A DNA stretch of 40,139 bases from Leptolinea sp. (GCA_012798535.1 JAAZMZ010000065.1:1-40139); one strand, 5' to 3'. Counted from the first letter of the stretch, positions 7,977 to 18,018 are shown. Notes: generated from the letters alone by a model not told the origin. Program-made: numbers and translations.

Positions 7977-8567
7977 ATGTTCAAACGAATCGGTTTATTG
8001 AGTTTGATATCCAGTCTGATCACCGTTTCAGTATTTTGCCTGCAACCGGCCGGGCAGGTGTTGGCCGCCTTACCCGCGGATGACAATGCGCCTCCCCAGA
8101 ACACTGCTCCAGTTGACGAAACCGATACCGGAAAAACCCCGCAAGAACAACTGCAAAGACTCTTCCAGCAGGAAAAGAAAAATCATGAGAAACAAAAGGA
8201 TGTGATCAGCAAGGCGGAAAATGCCAGAGACAAACTGACAGAATTGATTGCACGCGCCAAAAAGAACGGCAAAGAGACAAAATCTATGGAAAAAGCGCTG
8301 GCTCAATTCAACACCCGCCTTGGAGAAATCCGTCTGACGTATGATCAAATGGAGCAGGTCATCAGGCAACACGCCGGTTTTGACGACAAAGGTAAGGTGG
8401 TCAACGCCGAAAACGCTAAAAAAACCGTGGTAGAAATCCGCCAGGGGAACAAAGAGATCAGGCAATCGCTGGTGAAGGCATTGAAAGACATTGGCCAGGC
8501 CGGCAAGAAAAACCGCCAGCAAAATAATCCACGTCCCGCTGCCAAACCATCAGACCAGACATCCTGA
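7977..8567 (+). CDS. Secreted coiled-coil protein of unknown function
   Basis: I do not recognise a family for this 196-aa protein. Residues 1-30 form a signal peptide (KR, hydrophobic core, cleavage probably after VLA). Then come a short Pro/Asp-rich linker and a highly charged, Lys/Glu/Gln-rich region (about 48-175) with heptad-like spacing that should form helical coiled coil. The tail is basic and rich in Asn, Pro and Gln. It is probably an exported, possibly wall-associated protein. GGAG lies about 5 nt before the ATG. It is monocistronic, with terminators on both sides. A weak promoter candidate (TTTACA 7895-7900, 17 nt, TGATAT 7918-7923) lies upstream. Confidence 0.7.
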   Translation: MFKRIGLLSLISSLITVSVFCLQPAGQVLAALPADDNAPPQNTAPVDETDTGKTPQEQLQRLFQQEKKNHEKQKDVISKAENARDKLTELIARAKKNGKETKSMEKALAQFNTRLGEIRLTYDQMEQVIRQHAGFDDKGKVVNAENAKKTVVEIRQGNKEIRQSLVKALKDIGQAGKKNRQQNNPRPAAKPSDQTS

Positions 8568-8582
8568 GATGAAAGACAGAAT

Positions 8583-8612
8583 AATTCCCCAAAAATGGGG
8601 AGTTGTTCTTTT
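8583..8612 (+). terminator. Intrinsic terminator after the coiled-coil gene
   Basis: AATTCCCC (8583-8590) pairs with GGGGAGTT (8597-8604, one G:U) around an AAAAAT loop. The T-rich tail GTTCTTTT follows. It separates this gene from cydD. Confidence 0.75.
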
Positions 8613-8620
8613 AAACCACA

Positions 8621-8649
8621 TTGACGTATGCGGGCTGGTCAGGCACAAT
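8621..8649 (+). promoter_or_regulatory. Candidate cydDC promoter, possibly giving a leaderless mRNA
   Basis: TTGACG (8621-8626), a 17-nt spacer and CACAAT (8644-8649) place the predicted start of transcription at about 8656-8657, which is the cydD ATG itself. No Shine-Dalgarno precedes that ATG. The -10 box is only a 4/6 match. Confidence 0.4.
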
Positions 8650-8656
8650 TATAGTC

Positions 8657-10402
8657 ATGCCTGAGCAGCGCCGCCTGATCCGTTTGTCATTCGATTCGCT
8701 CTTTCCCCTGATCGGGGTGATCGGCTCAGCACTTCTCATTGGTGGGCTGATCATACTGCAGGCCTGGCTGTTATCACACATTCTGGATCACGTGCATCTG
8801 CATGCCGCAGGTCTGGAACAGGTGACCCCGGATTTGATCAGGCTTGCTATCGTCGTGTTGCTGCGGGCATTCCTTGTATTTGTCAATGAACAATCCGCCG
8901 CTGTCCTCTCTGCGGGGATTCGCTCCAGGCTGCGAGAATCATTGACCGTGAAAGTGCTGCGGCTTGGTCCAGCCTATACTGAACAGCAGCAGGCGGGAGA
9001 GCTGACCTACGCGTTGACAGGCGCCATTGATTCTCTGGATGCGTATTTCAGCCAGTATGTTCCCCAGTTGGTCATCGCGGCTGTCCTTCCTGTGGCCATT
9101 CTGGCAGTCGTCTTTCCCATCGACACTCTATCAGGGGTGATCTTTGTACTGACCGCGCCGCTTATTCCCATCTTCATGGTCTTGATCGGCCGCACCACGG
9201 AAACTTTAACCCGCCGTCAATACCAGACCTTCAGCCGGATGAGCGCTTTTTTCCTGGATTCATTGCGCGGGCTGGTTGAACTGAAAAACCTTGGGAAAAG
9301 CGCCGGGCATTCCGCCCGTCTGGATACTGTCGGTGAACGCTATCGCAGTGCCACGCTTCGTGTTCTGCGGGTATCCTTTCTTTCCGCACTGGTTCTTGAA
9401 CTGGCCGCGACCCTCAGTGTGGCAGTCATCGCGGTGGAGATCGGCATCCGCTTGTTATACAGGCAGATGGATTTTCAACAGGCTTTCTTCCTGCTGGTCA
9501 TCGCGCCGGATTTTTATCTGCCCCTGCGCCAACTCGGCGCGCGTTTTCATGCCGCTCAGAACGGAGTCAGCGCCGCCCGGAGGATCTTTGAGATTTTCGA
9601 TCAGCCGGAACAAGATGAGGAATCCGCACAGGAAAAGGCAGAACCTTTCGAGGAGAGATTGTTTTGTTCACCGTTCACAATCCGTTTCAATGATGTCTCG
9701 TTCACATACCCCGGCAGGGAACAGGAAGCGGTCAGTCATGTTGCGTTTACCCTGACTTCCGGCCAGACCACCGCCATTGTGGGTCTGAACGGTTCGGGGA
9801 AAACCACACTGGCTTCTCTGCTTTTGAGATTTATACAACCGGAGGGAGGAACGATTTTCTACAATGATACGGATATTCAAAACATCCCGTTGGATCGCTG
9901 GCGTTCAGGAATTGCCTTTTTGGATCAGCGGCCGGTCGTATTCAATACGACTCTGCGGGAGAATTTGCTTCTGGTTCGCCCGGATGCAACGTCGGATCAG
10001 TTGCGCAGCGCGCTGGAAACTGTGCACCTTCAGGAGACTATCAATTCCCTTCCACGTGGTCTGGATACCGGGTTGGGCGAGGAAGGGTATATTCTCAGCG
10101 GTGGACAGATTCAGCGGCTGGCGATCGCCCGTTTATTCCTCAAAGACGCACCGCTTTTAATCCTCGATGAGCCTACGTCCCATCTGGATCCCTTTCTGGA
10201 AAACGAACTGGATGTCGCTCTTGAACTGATGCGGAAAAATCGCACCTGTCTGGTGATCGCCCATCGAAAGAGCACGGCGCGCCAGGCTGACCGGGTCCTG
10301 TTCATGGAAAACGGTCGACTGGCCGCGGCGGGTCGTCATGCGGACTTACTGGCAGAAGTTCCGCACTATGCCTCTTTGTTTGGGCCGGAGGGAAAGGTAT
10401 GA
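8657..10402 (+). CDS. cydD: Thiol reductant ABC exporter subunit CydD
   Basis: This 581-aa half-transporter has an N-terminal six-helix exporter domain (about 15-300) fused to an ABC ATPase domain. Walker A GLNGSGKTT is at 376-384, the signature LSGGQ at 480-484, and Walker B ends in LDEP with D504. CydDC exports cysteine and glutathione and in E. coli is needed to assemble cytochrome bd. The N-terminal region (SHILDHVH, then a YTEQQQAGEL segment) is typical of CydD. ATG 8657 is preferred; an in-frame TTG at 8621 would overlap the likely promoter. The stop overlaps the cydC start as ATGA, indicating coupled translation of the heterodimer. Confidence 0.88.
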   Translation: MPEQRRLIRLSFDSLFPLIGVIGSALLIGGLIILQAWLLSHILDHVHLHAAGLEQVTPDLIRLAIVVLLRAFLVFVNEQSAAVLSAGIRSRLRESLTVKVLRLGPAYTEQQQAGELTYALTGAIDSLDAYFSQYVPQLVIAAVLPVAILAVVFPIDTLSGVIFVLTAPLIPIFMVLIGRTTETLTRRQYQTFSRMSAFFLDSLRGLVELKNLGKSAGHSARLDTVGERYRSATLRVLRVSFLSALVLELAATLSVAVIAVEIGIRLLYRQMDFQQAFFLLVIAPDFYLPLRQLGARFHAAQNGVSAARRIFEIFDQPEQDEESAQEKAEPFEERLFCSPFTIRFNDVSFTYPGREQEAVSHVAFTLTSGQTTAIVGLNGSGKTTLASLLLRFIQPEGGTIFYNDTDIQNIPLDRWRSGIAFLDQRPVVFNTTLRENLLLVRPDATSDQLRSALETVHLQETINSLPRGLDTGLGEEGYILSGGQIQRLAIARLFLKDAPLLILDEPTSHLDPFLENELDVALELMRKNRTCLVIAHRKSTARQADRVLFMENGRLAAAGRHADLLAEVPHYASLFGPEGKV

Positions 10403-12135
10403 CAGGGATGTCAGAAACCTCCCGTCTGTTGTCTTTCGCCAGACCATACGGTAAAGAGATCGGACTTTCGGTTCTACTCTCTGTGGCTACCACAGCCGCC
10501 AGCATTGGATTAATGGGTACATCCTCTTTCCTGATCGCTACAGCCGCTTTGCAGCCTTCCATTGCGGTTTTACAGGTCGCCATTGTCGGGGTACGCACTT
10601 TCGGTATCGCCCGCGGCGTCTTCCGCTACCTGGAACGGTTGATCACCCACTCGGTGAATTTGAAGCTGCTGGCACGCATACGCGGCTGGTTCTTCCGATC
10701 GGTGGAACCGCTGGCACCCGGCGGGCTGGAAGATCTGAAATCTGGCGATTTGCTGGCCCGCTCCATTCATGACATTGAAAACCTTGAAGACTTCTATGTC
10801 CGCGGAATCGCTCCCCCGCTGGCAGCGGTTCTCGTCACCCTGGGTATCAGTCTGTTCACGGCCCAGTACGCCGTCAATTTGGCGGCGCTGCTGGCCGGCG
10901 GATTGATACTGACCGGACTTGTACTTTCCCTGCAAGTGCGCTCCATCAGCCGTGAACTGTCATCGGTTGCTGTTGATTCCCACGCCAGGATATCCGCTCT
11001 GGCCGTTGAGACTGTTCGTGGCACTGTTGAGATACTGATGGCCAACGCGGAAAACCGCCACCTGGATAGAGTCAGAGAGGCCTCATACCAGTCTCGATCT
11101 GCCGAACAGGCGATGTCATCTCTACATTCCATATCTCTGGCATCCGGAGTCTTGTTTTCCAATCTGACACTAGTAGGTATTCTCTATCTGGGGATTCCGC
11201 TGGTACGTGCGACTCAGTTTGACGGCGTCACACTGGCCGTACTAACCCTGATTACCCTTGCCAGCTTCGAACCGGTCAACGGATTACCGGCCGCCTCAAC
11301 CAAAATCCAGTCCAGCCTTGCATCTGCCCGTCGACTTTTCGAGGTGGCGGACCGTCCTCGCCCGGTCATCGAACCGCAGGAACCTAGTGAAATTCCCGAA
11401 TTCTCCCGCCTGGTCATTTCTCACCTTACTTATCAGTATCCAGGCACGCTGACTCCGGCATTGCAGGATATTTCGTTCACCCTGAATTCTGGCAGCAAGA
11501 TCGCACTGGTCGGTCCCAGCGGCAGCGGGAAATCCACTTTATTAAAGATCATCCAGCGATATCTTCCGGCTCCATCCAGTTCCATTTTCTGGAATGACAT
11601 GGACCTGAACAAGCTGTCGGGTGACGCGGTCAGGAATCAACTGGCGGTTCTATCCCAAAACGGATATGTTTTTTCCGCCACTCTTCGAGAAAACCTTTCA
11701 CCTGCCGGGTCGAACAAGCAGGATTTTATGGAAGTGTTGAAACAAGTTGGTCTGGCAGAATGGTTTTCCAGGCTGCCCGATGGGATGGATACCTGGACCG
11801 GAGACAACGGAAGCCTGTTGAGCGGCGGGGAAAGGCAGCGCTTGATACTGGCGCGCACCCTTCTGCTTGACCGTCCCCTTCTGCTGGCAGATGAACCTTT
11901 CAATCATCTGGACCTTGCCTCCGAACAGGCCGTTCTGAATGTACTTTTAGATTCTGCGCAATCATGCATTGTTGCTACGCATCGTCTGGTGGGAATGCAC
12001 CGGTTTGATCACATACTTGTTCTGGAAGCGGGCCGTATCATTCAGGCCGGGAAACACACCGAACTACTGGGAGTCCCCGGTCTTTACCGGCAATTCTGGG
12101 ATAGTCAAAATAATCGTTTCTCGTTTGATCTATGA
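10399..12135 (+). CDS. cydC: Thiol reductant ABC exporter subunit CydC
   Basis: This 578-aa partner half-transporter has an N-terminal exporter membrane domain (about 15-300) and an ABC ATPase domain. Walker A GPSGSGKST is at 372-380, the signature LSGGE at 474-478, and the Walker B acidic pair starts at D498. The TSSFLIATAALQPS and GIARGVFRYLERL stretches in the first 80 residues are characteristic of CydC. The start overlaps the cydD stop by 4 nt; a second in-frame ATG at 10408 is possible. No cytochrome bd genes lie in the window, so the oxidase, if present, is encoded elsewhere. Confidence 0.88.
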   Translation: MTGMSETSRLLSFARPYGKEIGLSVLLSVATTAASIGLMGTSSFLIATAALQPSIAVLQVAIVGVRTFGIARGVFRYLERLITHSVNLKLLARIRGWFFRSVEPLAPGGLEDLKSGDLLARSIHDIENLEDFYVRGIAPPLAAVLVTLGISLFTAQYAVNLAALLAGGLILTGLVLSLQVRSISRELSSVAVDSHARISALAVETVRGTVEILMANAENRHLDRVREASYQSRSAEQAMSSLHSISLASGVLFSNLTLVGILYLGIPLVRATQFDGVTLAVLTLITLASFEPVNGLPAASTKIQSSLASARRLFEVADRPRPVIEPQEPSEIPEFSRLVISHLTYQYPGTLTPALQDISFTLNSGSKIALVGPSGSGKSTLLKIIQRYLPAPSSSIFWNDMDLNKLSGDAVRNQLAVLSQNGYVFSATLRENLSPAGSNKQDFMEVLKQVGLAEWFSRLPDGMDTWTGDNGSLLSGGERQRLILARTLLLDRPLLLADEPFNHLDLASEQAVLNVLLDSAQSCIVATHRLVGMHRFDHILVLEAGRIIQAGKHTELLGVPGLYRQFWDSQNNRFSFDL

Positions 12136-12205
12136 GTTGGAACAAAATCCTCAGGGGCATCGTCCTTACCATAGAAGTTGATTCATATCTGGCAAGGAGG
12201 AGAGG

Positions 12206-14377
12206 ATGAGAAACCCATGGATTTTTGGAGCGCTGCTGGCCTTCGCCTTTTTATTTTCTCTTACAGAGGCGGTGCAGGCAGATGGGATCATCATACCCGA
12301 ACAGCCTCCTTGCCGGCCGTTCCCCTGTCAGCCGCCCGTCATTCCTCTTTCTCAAAGTCCTCTGGCAGTGAAGAGTCATACTGTCACCGTACAGATCAAA
12401 GACCAGCTGGCTGTTACCCATGTGGATCAAATCTTTATCAATACCGGCGATTCAACGGTGGAAGGCACATATATGTTTCCCATGCCCGCGGATGCCGTTG
12501 TTAAGAATTTCACCCTGTGGGTGGATGGGAAGGCAGTGGAAGGAAAGGTATTGTCGGCGGAACAGGCCAGGCAAACCTATGAGGATATTGTGCGCGAAAG
12601 GCACGATCCCGCGCTGTTGGAATACATCGGGCGCGGCGCGCTGCAGGCCAGCATCTTCCCCATTCCCAGTGGAGGTGAACGGCGGGTCGAATTGGAATAC
12701 ACCCAGGCTTTGACGGCCGATAATGGTCTGGTGAAATATTCATATCCTCTGAACACGGAAAAATTCTCCGCTCTTCCGCTGGAAGAGGTATCGGTTACGG
12801 TGGACCTGCAAACCGGCCAGCCAATCCGCGCCGTGTATTCTCCGAGCCATGACATCGATGTGAATCGGTCTTCGAACAGGCAGGCCACAGCCAGCTATGA
12901 AGCGGAAAATGTCAAACCCGATACCGATTTCGACCTGTTTTATTCCTACGGTGATTCAGATGCCCTGCACCTGTTCACCTACCGGGATGGACGTGACCCG
13001 GCGGATGAAGACGGTTTTTTTATGCTGCTAGCCGCACCTTCTCCGGAGGCAGAATCTGAAAGAATCGCCAAAGATGTTTTTTTGATCATGGATAGATCCG
13101 GCAGTATGGAAGGGGAAAAGATACATCAGGCGAAACTGGCCGCGCGTTATATCCTTTCACATCTGGGTCCTGAGGATCGGTTTCACCTGACCGCTTTCAG
13201 CAGTAAAGTCCAACATTACATGAAAGGCCTGTCTCCGGCGGAAGAAAGTGAAATAGCGGCGGACTGGATCGACGAGCTTACTGCCGGAGGCAGCACAGAT
13301 ATTGACCGGGCTCTGCTGGAGACTGCGGAAGTCATCGATCCGGAAAGGCCAGCCTATCTCATCTTTCTGACAGATGGCCTTCCCACCGTCGGTGTGCGGG
13401 AAAGCCGTCAAATCCTCAAGAATTTTGATAAGGCAGCCGGTCAGAACATTCGCCTGTTTTCTTTTGGTGTCGGGTATGACGTGGATACCCTGCTGCTGGA
13501 TGATCTCAGCCTGAACCACCACGGAATTAGCACGTATGTGAAACCGGAAGAGGAGCTGGATCAGGTACTGTCCTCGTTCTACGAGAAGATATCCACTCCC
13601 GTGTTGACGGACCTTCACCTGAAGATCGATGGTGTGACCACCTATGATCTATTCCCTGAAACACTTCCCGACCTGTTTCAGGGTAGCCAGTTGGTCATCA
13701 CCGGCCGCTATCGCCGAGGTGGCACCGCGGATATCCTTCTTGAAGGCCGGTCGAATGACGAGCGGCAAACATACCGGTATCCCAACAGGGAATTCATTGA
13801 AGAAAGCCCCTCCATCCTCTCACCGGAAGCCAGCCTCCCGCACATATGGGCAGCCCGCAAGATCGGCGCCCTGCTAAATCAAATCCGCCTCGAAGAGAAT
13901 GATCGTGAGACGGTGGCTCAAATCGTCAAACTCAGCATCCGGTACGGGATTGTGACTCCCTATACATCCTACCTGGTAACCGAACCGTTGGCACTGGGAG
14001 AAGAAGACCAGGAACAACTGGCCGAGCGTACCTTTGGTCAAATGCAGGCTATGCCATCGGCTTCCGCCTCCGGCTTCGACGCTGTGCAGAAAGCACAGGA
14101 GCAGAATGATCTGGCGCAGTCCGCTTCGGCGCCGCATATCGCACAGAGCGACCGGCAAACGGTACGTTCTGTGGGCGCGCGCACCTTTGTTCAAAAAGAT
14201 GGTATCTGGATCGAAACGGTCTACAATCCAAATACCATGCCTTTGAAGAAAATCAAATATCTCTCCGATGAATATTTTGAGTTGATCCGTTCCCGATCAG
14301 ACCTGGCAGCCTGTCTGGCACTTGGTTCGCGGGTGATCGTGGTGGATCATCAGAGCGCAATCGAGATTTTCGAATGA
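12206..14377 (+). CDS. Secreted VIT/von Willebrand factor A domain protein
   Basis: The product is 723 aa. A signal peptide (about 1-25, ending near VQA) is followed by a VIT domain (about 45-170; the Q(A/T)YEDIVRERHDPALLE region is diagnostic) and a VWA domain (about 290-450). The metal-ion adhesion site is intact: DRSGS at 296-300 and TDG at 389-391. The C-terminal 250 residues are of mixed character, with no membrane anchor and no sorting motif. This architecture resembles inter-alpha-trypsin inhibitor heavy chains and their bacterial relatives, usually surface adhesion or matrix proteins. A strong AAGGAGG lies 6 nt before ATG 12206. It is convergent with the transglutaminase gene, 17 nt apart, with no obvious terminator between. 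Confidence 0.88.
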   Translation: MRNPWIFGALLAFAFLFSLTEAVQADGIIIPEQPPCRPFPCQPPVIPLSQSPLAVKSHTVTVQIKDQLAVTHVDQIFINTGDSTVEGTYMFPMPADAVVKNFTLWVDGKAVEGKVLSAEQARQTYEDIVRERHDPALLEYIGRGALQASIFPIPSGGERRVELEYTQALTADNGLVKYSYPLNTEKFSALPLEEVSVTVDLQTGQPIRAVYSPSHDIDVNRSSNRQATASYEAENVKPDTDFDLFYSYGDSDALHLFTYRDGRDPADEDGFFMLLAAPSPEAESERIAKDVFLIMDRSGSMEGEKIHQAKLAARYILSHLGPEDRFHLTAFSSKVQHYMKGLSPAEESEIAADWIDELTAGGSTDIDRALLETAEVIDPERPAYLIFLTDGLPTVGVRESRQILKNFDKAAGQNIRLFSFGVGYDVDTLLLDDLSLNHHGISTYVKPEEELDQVLSSFYEKISTPVLTDLHLKIDGVTTYDLFPETLPDLFQGSQLVITGRYRRGGTADILLEGRSNDERQTYRYPNREFIEESPSILSPEASLPHIWAARKIGALLNQIRLEENDRETVAQIVKLSIRYGIVTPYTSYLVTEPLALGEEDQEQLAERTFGQMQAMPSASASGFDAVQKAQEQNDLAQSASAPHIAQSDRQTVRSVGARTFVQKDGIWIETVYNPNTMPLKKIKYLSDEYFELIRSRSDLAACLALGSRVIVVDHQSAIEIFE

Positions 14378-14394
14378 TCTCTTGTAAAATCATT

Positions 14395-16698
14395 TCAAAT
14401 CGGCCGAAATATCCGGTGGAAGAAATAGGAGCGTATCTGTTTATGTAAAGCCGCGCCGGCAGCTTTACATTCTTGAAGATCATAATTCTTGTCTTCACTG
14501 TAAAGTTCATAGTACAGGCCGTATCGGAATCTGGCGGCCGTCGAGCGAAGTTCGGGGATTTGCCGCACAAGCGAACTCAATAATTCAGATGGTGTCCCCG
14601 GCATGGATTTGACAAGACCGGTAAAAAGAGCCATCTTTTCGATCCAGTAGTACTGGACGGCCAAATCAGATAAACCGGTGTACCAGTTCCACCAGGATAA
14701 CCAGTCGGGCACAGAGATGTTGTGCGCCTGTAACCAGTTCAGGATGATGAGCGACAGACGCGGCAGCTTTTTGCTATTCTTGCGGAAGTACATTAGCCAT
14801 ATCCCGATCCCGGCCAGGATAACTACAGCCACCAATCCCAAACCATAGATCCATCCAGGTACCGGTGGTTCAGAAGGACTATCATCCTGCAGCGTCTCGG
14901 TGGGTTGTGACGATTCCGGCTGGATACCACCCCGTCGTTCCTCAGAAGTCAGGTCATTCGTGTTATTCTGCGAATTGGTATTGGAACCGCTGGCATAGGG
15001 TAGATCCGGTTGGATCGGCGTGGGTTCAAATGGAATCCATCCCAGGTCGGAGAAATATACTTCCGGCCAGGCATGTCCGTTATTCAGCCTGACCTGAAAA
15101 CCAAAATCGGTTTTTTCCCCCTGACTGTAACCCACCGCCAGCCGGGCTGGAATGCCGGCCGAACGCAGCAACAGAACCTCGGCGCTGGCAAAATAGTTAC
15201 AGAATCCCTGTCTGGATTCAAACAGGAACCAGTCGATGGGATCCTTTCCGGAAGGGATGGTGGATATCTGGCTTTTATATTCATATCCCTTGCGCAGATA
15301 TGCGTTAACAGCATTGATCTTATCGAAAACTGTATCTCCCACCGCGATACTGGCTCCCAGCTCTTTGACTCGCGCGGGTACTGTGGAGGGAATTTGCAGG
15401 TAATTCTCTGCGATCTGCGGCGGAACGGAGTAAGGAATGGCACGCAGCACGTCCGGATTGCCGGAAAAGACCGCACTCTCTAAAATGAAAAGAGAGTTGG
15501 GAATGAGCGCCTTTTGTGGATAGAGCATTCCATCACCGGGAACAGACGCGGAAACATCGGAGGATTCGAGATGATATGGAATATCCAGTCCGCTGAAACG
15601 GCCGGCATAGGGGATGATCGTGCCATCGGCACTCTGCCAGATATACTGGGCTTTGACCATGCTGTAGCCGGTTAATCTGTTTACCGCACCCGATTCAAGA
15701 GCTTTGCTGGCAAAATTCTGCGTTCTTTTGATCTGCCAGCGGCCGTCCAGATAATCCTCATAGACCCTCACCCGCCAGTAATATCGGCCGGGCGCCGTCG
15801 GACCGCTCAAGATCCTCACCTGAAAAGCCGGATCTTGCTGGAGCGGAGCCTGATTTCCAAGCTGCATTCCGGCAGTGTATGTGCCGGTGAGACTGGTGGT
15901 GGATTGCAGAGACGCGAAGTTGTTCTGCATGCCAGATTGAACGGTCTTCCAAATTTCGGAGACCTTCACATTTTCCGGGGTTCCCGGGGTGAAAGCACGG
16001 ATGATGGTCTGCAAATTCCAGCAGAATAATACAAGGAGGATGGCGGTAATTCCTGCCAGCCGGAGGACAGAATCGTCGGCTTCTTTTTCGACGAGCACAC
16101 CGTTCTTATCCCATTCCTTCTTCTGACCGATCCAGAACAACCGGGCGGCCAGAAGGAACAGGCACAGCACCAGCGCCGCGCCCCCCCACAGAGATCCGGC
16201 AGGCGACCCGGTGTAGAAATCTACAACGCCGAAAATACCGGCTGCGGCTAAGAGTCCCTGCCAGGGATTCCATCGGTGTGAATAACCATAACCGGCATAA
16301 TATCCGGTTAACCAAAAAAAATAGGAGCAGAAGATAATAAAGATCAGTGGATCTTGAACAGACCGGCCGGAAATGGATTGAACGATGGCCAGATTGGCTC
16401 GTTGGACGATCACCGCAAGGCGCGGAAGCCACTCGCCATCCGGGGTCATCCGTGCCGTGAACAACCAGAGGGGAATGATCAACGTAAACAGAGTGAAGAA
16501 AATATGGTTGACCACTGCCGGAAAAATGGATCTTCCAATGAGCAGCCCGAGCACCACTCCAATCACCGCCAGCAGTTCAACCTGGTCAAGATCGGCAGCC
16601 CATCCGGTGGATTGAAGCAGTGCCGCAGGCAGCCAGATGCAGATCAGAATCAAACCGATGGATATAGGATCTCGTAGCTGTGATGGTTTGGAGGCCAT
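14395..16698 (-). CDS. Membrane-bound transglutaminase-like protein (TgpA/DUF3488 type)
   Basis: The product is 767 aa. An N-terminal block of about six to seven membrane helices (to about 245) is followed by an extracytoplasmic transglutaminase-core domain. The predicted catalytic residues are C500 (QGFCNYFA) and H542 (NNGHAWPE); the third position is E558 in FEPTP, as often in TgpA-type proteins. Then come a Ser/Thr/Pro/Asn-rich stretch, one membrane helix and a C-terminal cytoplasmic DUF4129-like region. Homologues act as periplasmic or surface transglutaminase/protease-like enzymes. ATG 16698 was chosen over an in-frame TTG at 16713. It is divergent from the PAP2 gene. The usual MoxR/DUF58 partners are not nearby. 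Confidence 0.86.
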   Translation of the reverse strand: MASKPSQLRDPISIGLILICIWLPAALLQSTGWAADLDQVELLAVIGVVLGLLIGRSIFPAVVNHIFFTLFTLIIPLWLFTARMTPDGEWLPRLAVIVQRANLAIVQSISGRSVQDPLIFIIFCSYFFWLTGYYAGYGYSHRWNPWQGLLAAAGIFGVVDFYTGSPAGSLWGGAALVLCLFLLAARLFWIGQKKEWDKNGVLVEKEADDSVLRLAGITAILLVLFCWNLQTIIRAFTPGTPENVKVSEIWKTVQSGMQNNFASLQSTTSLTGTYTAGMQLGNQAPLQQDPAFQVRILSGPTAPGRYYWRVRVYEDYLDGRWQIKRTQNFASKALESGAVNRLTGYSMVKAQYIWQSADGTIIPYAGRFSGLDIPYHLESSDVSASVPGDGMLYPQKALIPNSLFILESAVFSGNPDVLRAIPYSVPPQIAENYLQIPSTVPARVKELGASIAVGDTVFDKINAVNAYLRKGYEYKSQISTIPSGKDPIDWFLFESRQGFCNYFASAEVLLLRSAGIPARLAVGYSQGEKTDFGFQVRLNNGHAWPEVYFSDLGWIPFEPTPIQPDLPYASGSNTNSQNNTNDLTSEERRGGIQPESSQPTETLQDDSPSEPPVPGWIYGLGLVAVVILAGIGIWLMYFRKNSKKLPRLSLIILNWLQAHNISVPDWLSWWNWYTGLSDLAVQYYWIEKMALFTGLVKSMPGTPSELLSSLVRQIPELRSTAARFRYGLYYELYSEDKNYDLQECKAAGAALHKQIRSYFFHRIFRPI

Positions 16699-16755
16699 AT
16701 ATTGAGTGTACAATAAATGCGATACTTACTCTAGACGAACGGGGAACAAGCACCA

Positions 16756-17772
16756 ATGATACTACTGGATACCCAATTTAATATCCTGCTGCAAAGCCTG
16801 GGTACCTGGCTGCTGCCGATAATGAAGTTCATTACGTTCCTCGGTACCAGCGAATTTTTCCTCATCCTCATCCCGGCTATTTACTGGTGTGTCAATTCGG
16901 ACCTCGGATTTCGTCTGGGATTGTTGCTTCTATCGTCATCTTCACTCAACAGCATTCTGAAACTCAGTTTTCACCTTCCCCGGCCGTACTGGGTAGATGA
17001 ACGTGTGATGGCGTTTGCTGCCGAATCATCTTTTGGCCTTCCCTCCAGTCATGCGCAGTTATCCGCCTGTGTGTGGGGGAAGTTGGGCTTCTCACGCAGG
17101 AACCTTCAGGCAATCCTTTCCGCGTTGTTCATCATCCTGCTGGTGGGGATATCTAGAATGTACCTGGGAGTGCATTTCTCGGCCGATGTTTTTGCCGGAT
17201 GGTTGATCGGTTTCCTCCTGCTGGCAATCTTCTCATGGCTGGAACGTCCCGCTAGTGAATGGATAAAAAGAACCAATCCGATGCTGGCCTGCCTGGGCGG
17301 TTTGTTATTCGTTATGAGTCTCTTTGGGCTGGGAATCGTTGTCTATTCCGGTCTTTCTGTGTGGCAAATTCCGGGAACCTGGCAACAATTATCCCTTCGC
17401 GGAGGAAGCTCTATCAATCCAGTGAGCCTGCAAAACCTGATCTCTGGACTGGGAACGCTGACCGGATTTATTATCGGTGCCAGTTGGTTGCGCTCCCTGG
17501 AATCAACTCTGGGGATCTTTACGACTGCCGGCAAGCCCGGGCAAAAAATGTGGCGGTATCTGATCGGAATCGCCGGGGTTCTTCTATTCTGGGTGGGTCT
17601 CGGATTGATCTTGCCGAATGACCAAACGTATGCCGGGTTAACGTTGCAATTCTTACGAGCTTTTCTGGTCGGGGGATGGATAAGCGGTCTGGCTCCCTTT
17701 CTATTTATGCGGACAGGACTGGCAATCCCCGGACGGCCTTTGGATGTAGAATCAAGAACACAGGCACAATAA
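16756..17772 (+). CDS. PAP2-family membrane phosphatase
   Basis: This 338-aa polytopic membrane protein has the full PAP2 signature: K69...R76-P77 (KLSFHLPRP), PSSH at 96-99 and SR...H...D with S133, R134, H140 and D144. Such enzymes remove phosphate from lipid phosphates such as undecaprenyl-diphosphate or phosphatidate. Recycling of the polyprenyl carrier would fit the glycan locus downstream, but this is inference. The PAP2 core takes up the first 170 residues. The remainder adds about five hydrophobic segments, making it longer than minimal PAP2 proteins. The Shine-Dalgarno-like GGGGA lies about 10 nt before ATG 16756. Confidence 0.88.
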   Translation: MILLDTQFNILLQSLGTWLLPIMKFITFLGTSEFFLILIPAIYWCVNSDLGFRLGLLLLSSSSLNSILKLSFHLPRPYWVDERVMAFAAESSFGLPSSHAQLSACVWGKLGFSRRNLQAILSALFIILLVGISRMYLGVHFSADVFAGWLIGFLLLAIFSWLERPASEWIKRTNPMLACLGGLLFVMSLFGLGIVVYSGLSVWQIPGTWQQLSLRGGSSINPVSLQNLISGLGTLTGFIIGASWLRSLESTLGIFTTAGKPGQKMWRYLIGIAGVLLFWVGLGLILPNDQTYAGLTLQFLRAFLVGGWISGLAPFLFMRTGLAIPGRPLDVESRTQAQ

Positions 17773-17788
17773 TCTCAGGAGGATCAAA

Positions 17789-18004
17789 ATGCGGAAAATC
17801 TTCGGTTTCATGCTTGGCGCCATCACCGGCGGCATACTGGGAGCAGCAGCCGCCCTATTACTGACCCCGACATCCGGCAGCCAGTTGCGCGCGCAAGTCT
17901 ACAGCCGCATTCAACTAATGGAAAAGGAGATCATCGAGGCAAGAGACCAGAAGCGCGCCGAACTGGAGGAACAACTCCAGGCACTGCGCGCTCCCCAAAA
18001 ATGA
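17789..18004 (+). CDS. Small YtxH-like membrane protein
   Basis: The product is 71 aa. One N-terminal glycine/alanine-rich membrane helix (about 5-26) is followed by LLTPTSGSQLRAQ, the typical YtxH junction (LLAPxSGxxxR). A charged helix likely to be coiled coil (about 38-68) follows. Relatives are stress-associated or have no defined role. AGGAGG lies 7 nt before the ATG. It follows the PAP2 gene by 16 nt and is probably co-transcribed with it. Confidence 0.75.
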   Translation: MRKIFGFMLGAITGGILGAAAALLLTPTSGSQLRAQVYSRIQLMEKEIIEARDQKRAELEEQLQALRAPQK

Positions 18005-18018
18005 TCTTAATCTCTCGA

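Noticed and set aside
7652..8569. Various - strand frames antisense to leuS and the coiled-coil gene, and long antisense frames elsewhere, such as 37652-38569 opposite rny.
   Set aside because: They are shadows of genes with strong family motifs on the opposite strand.
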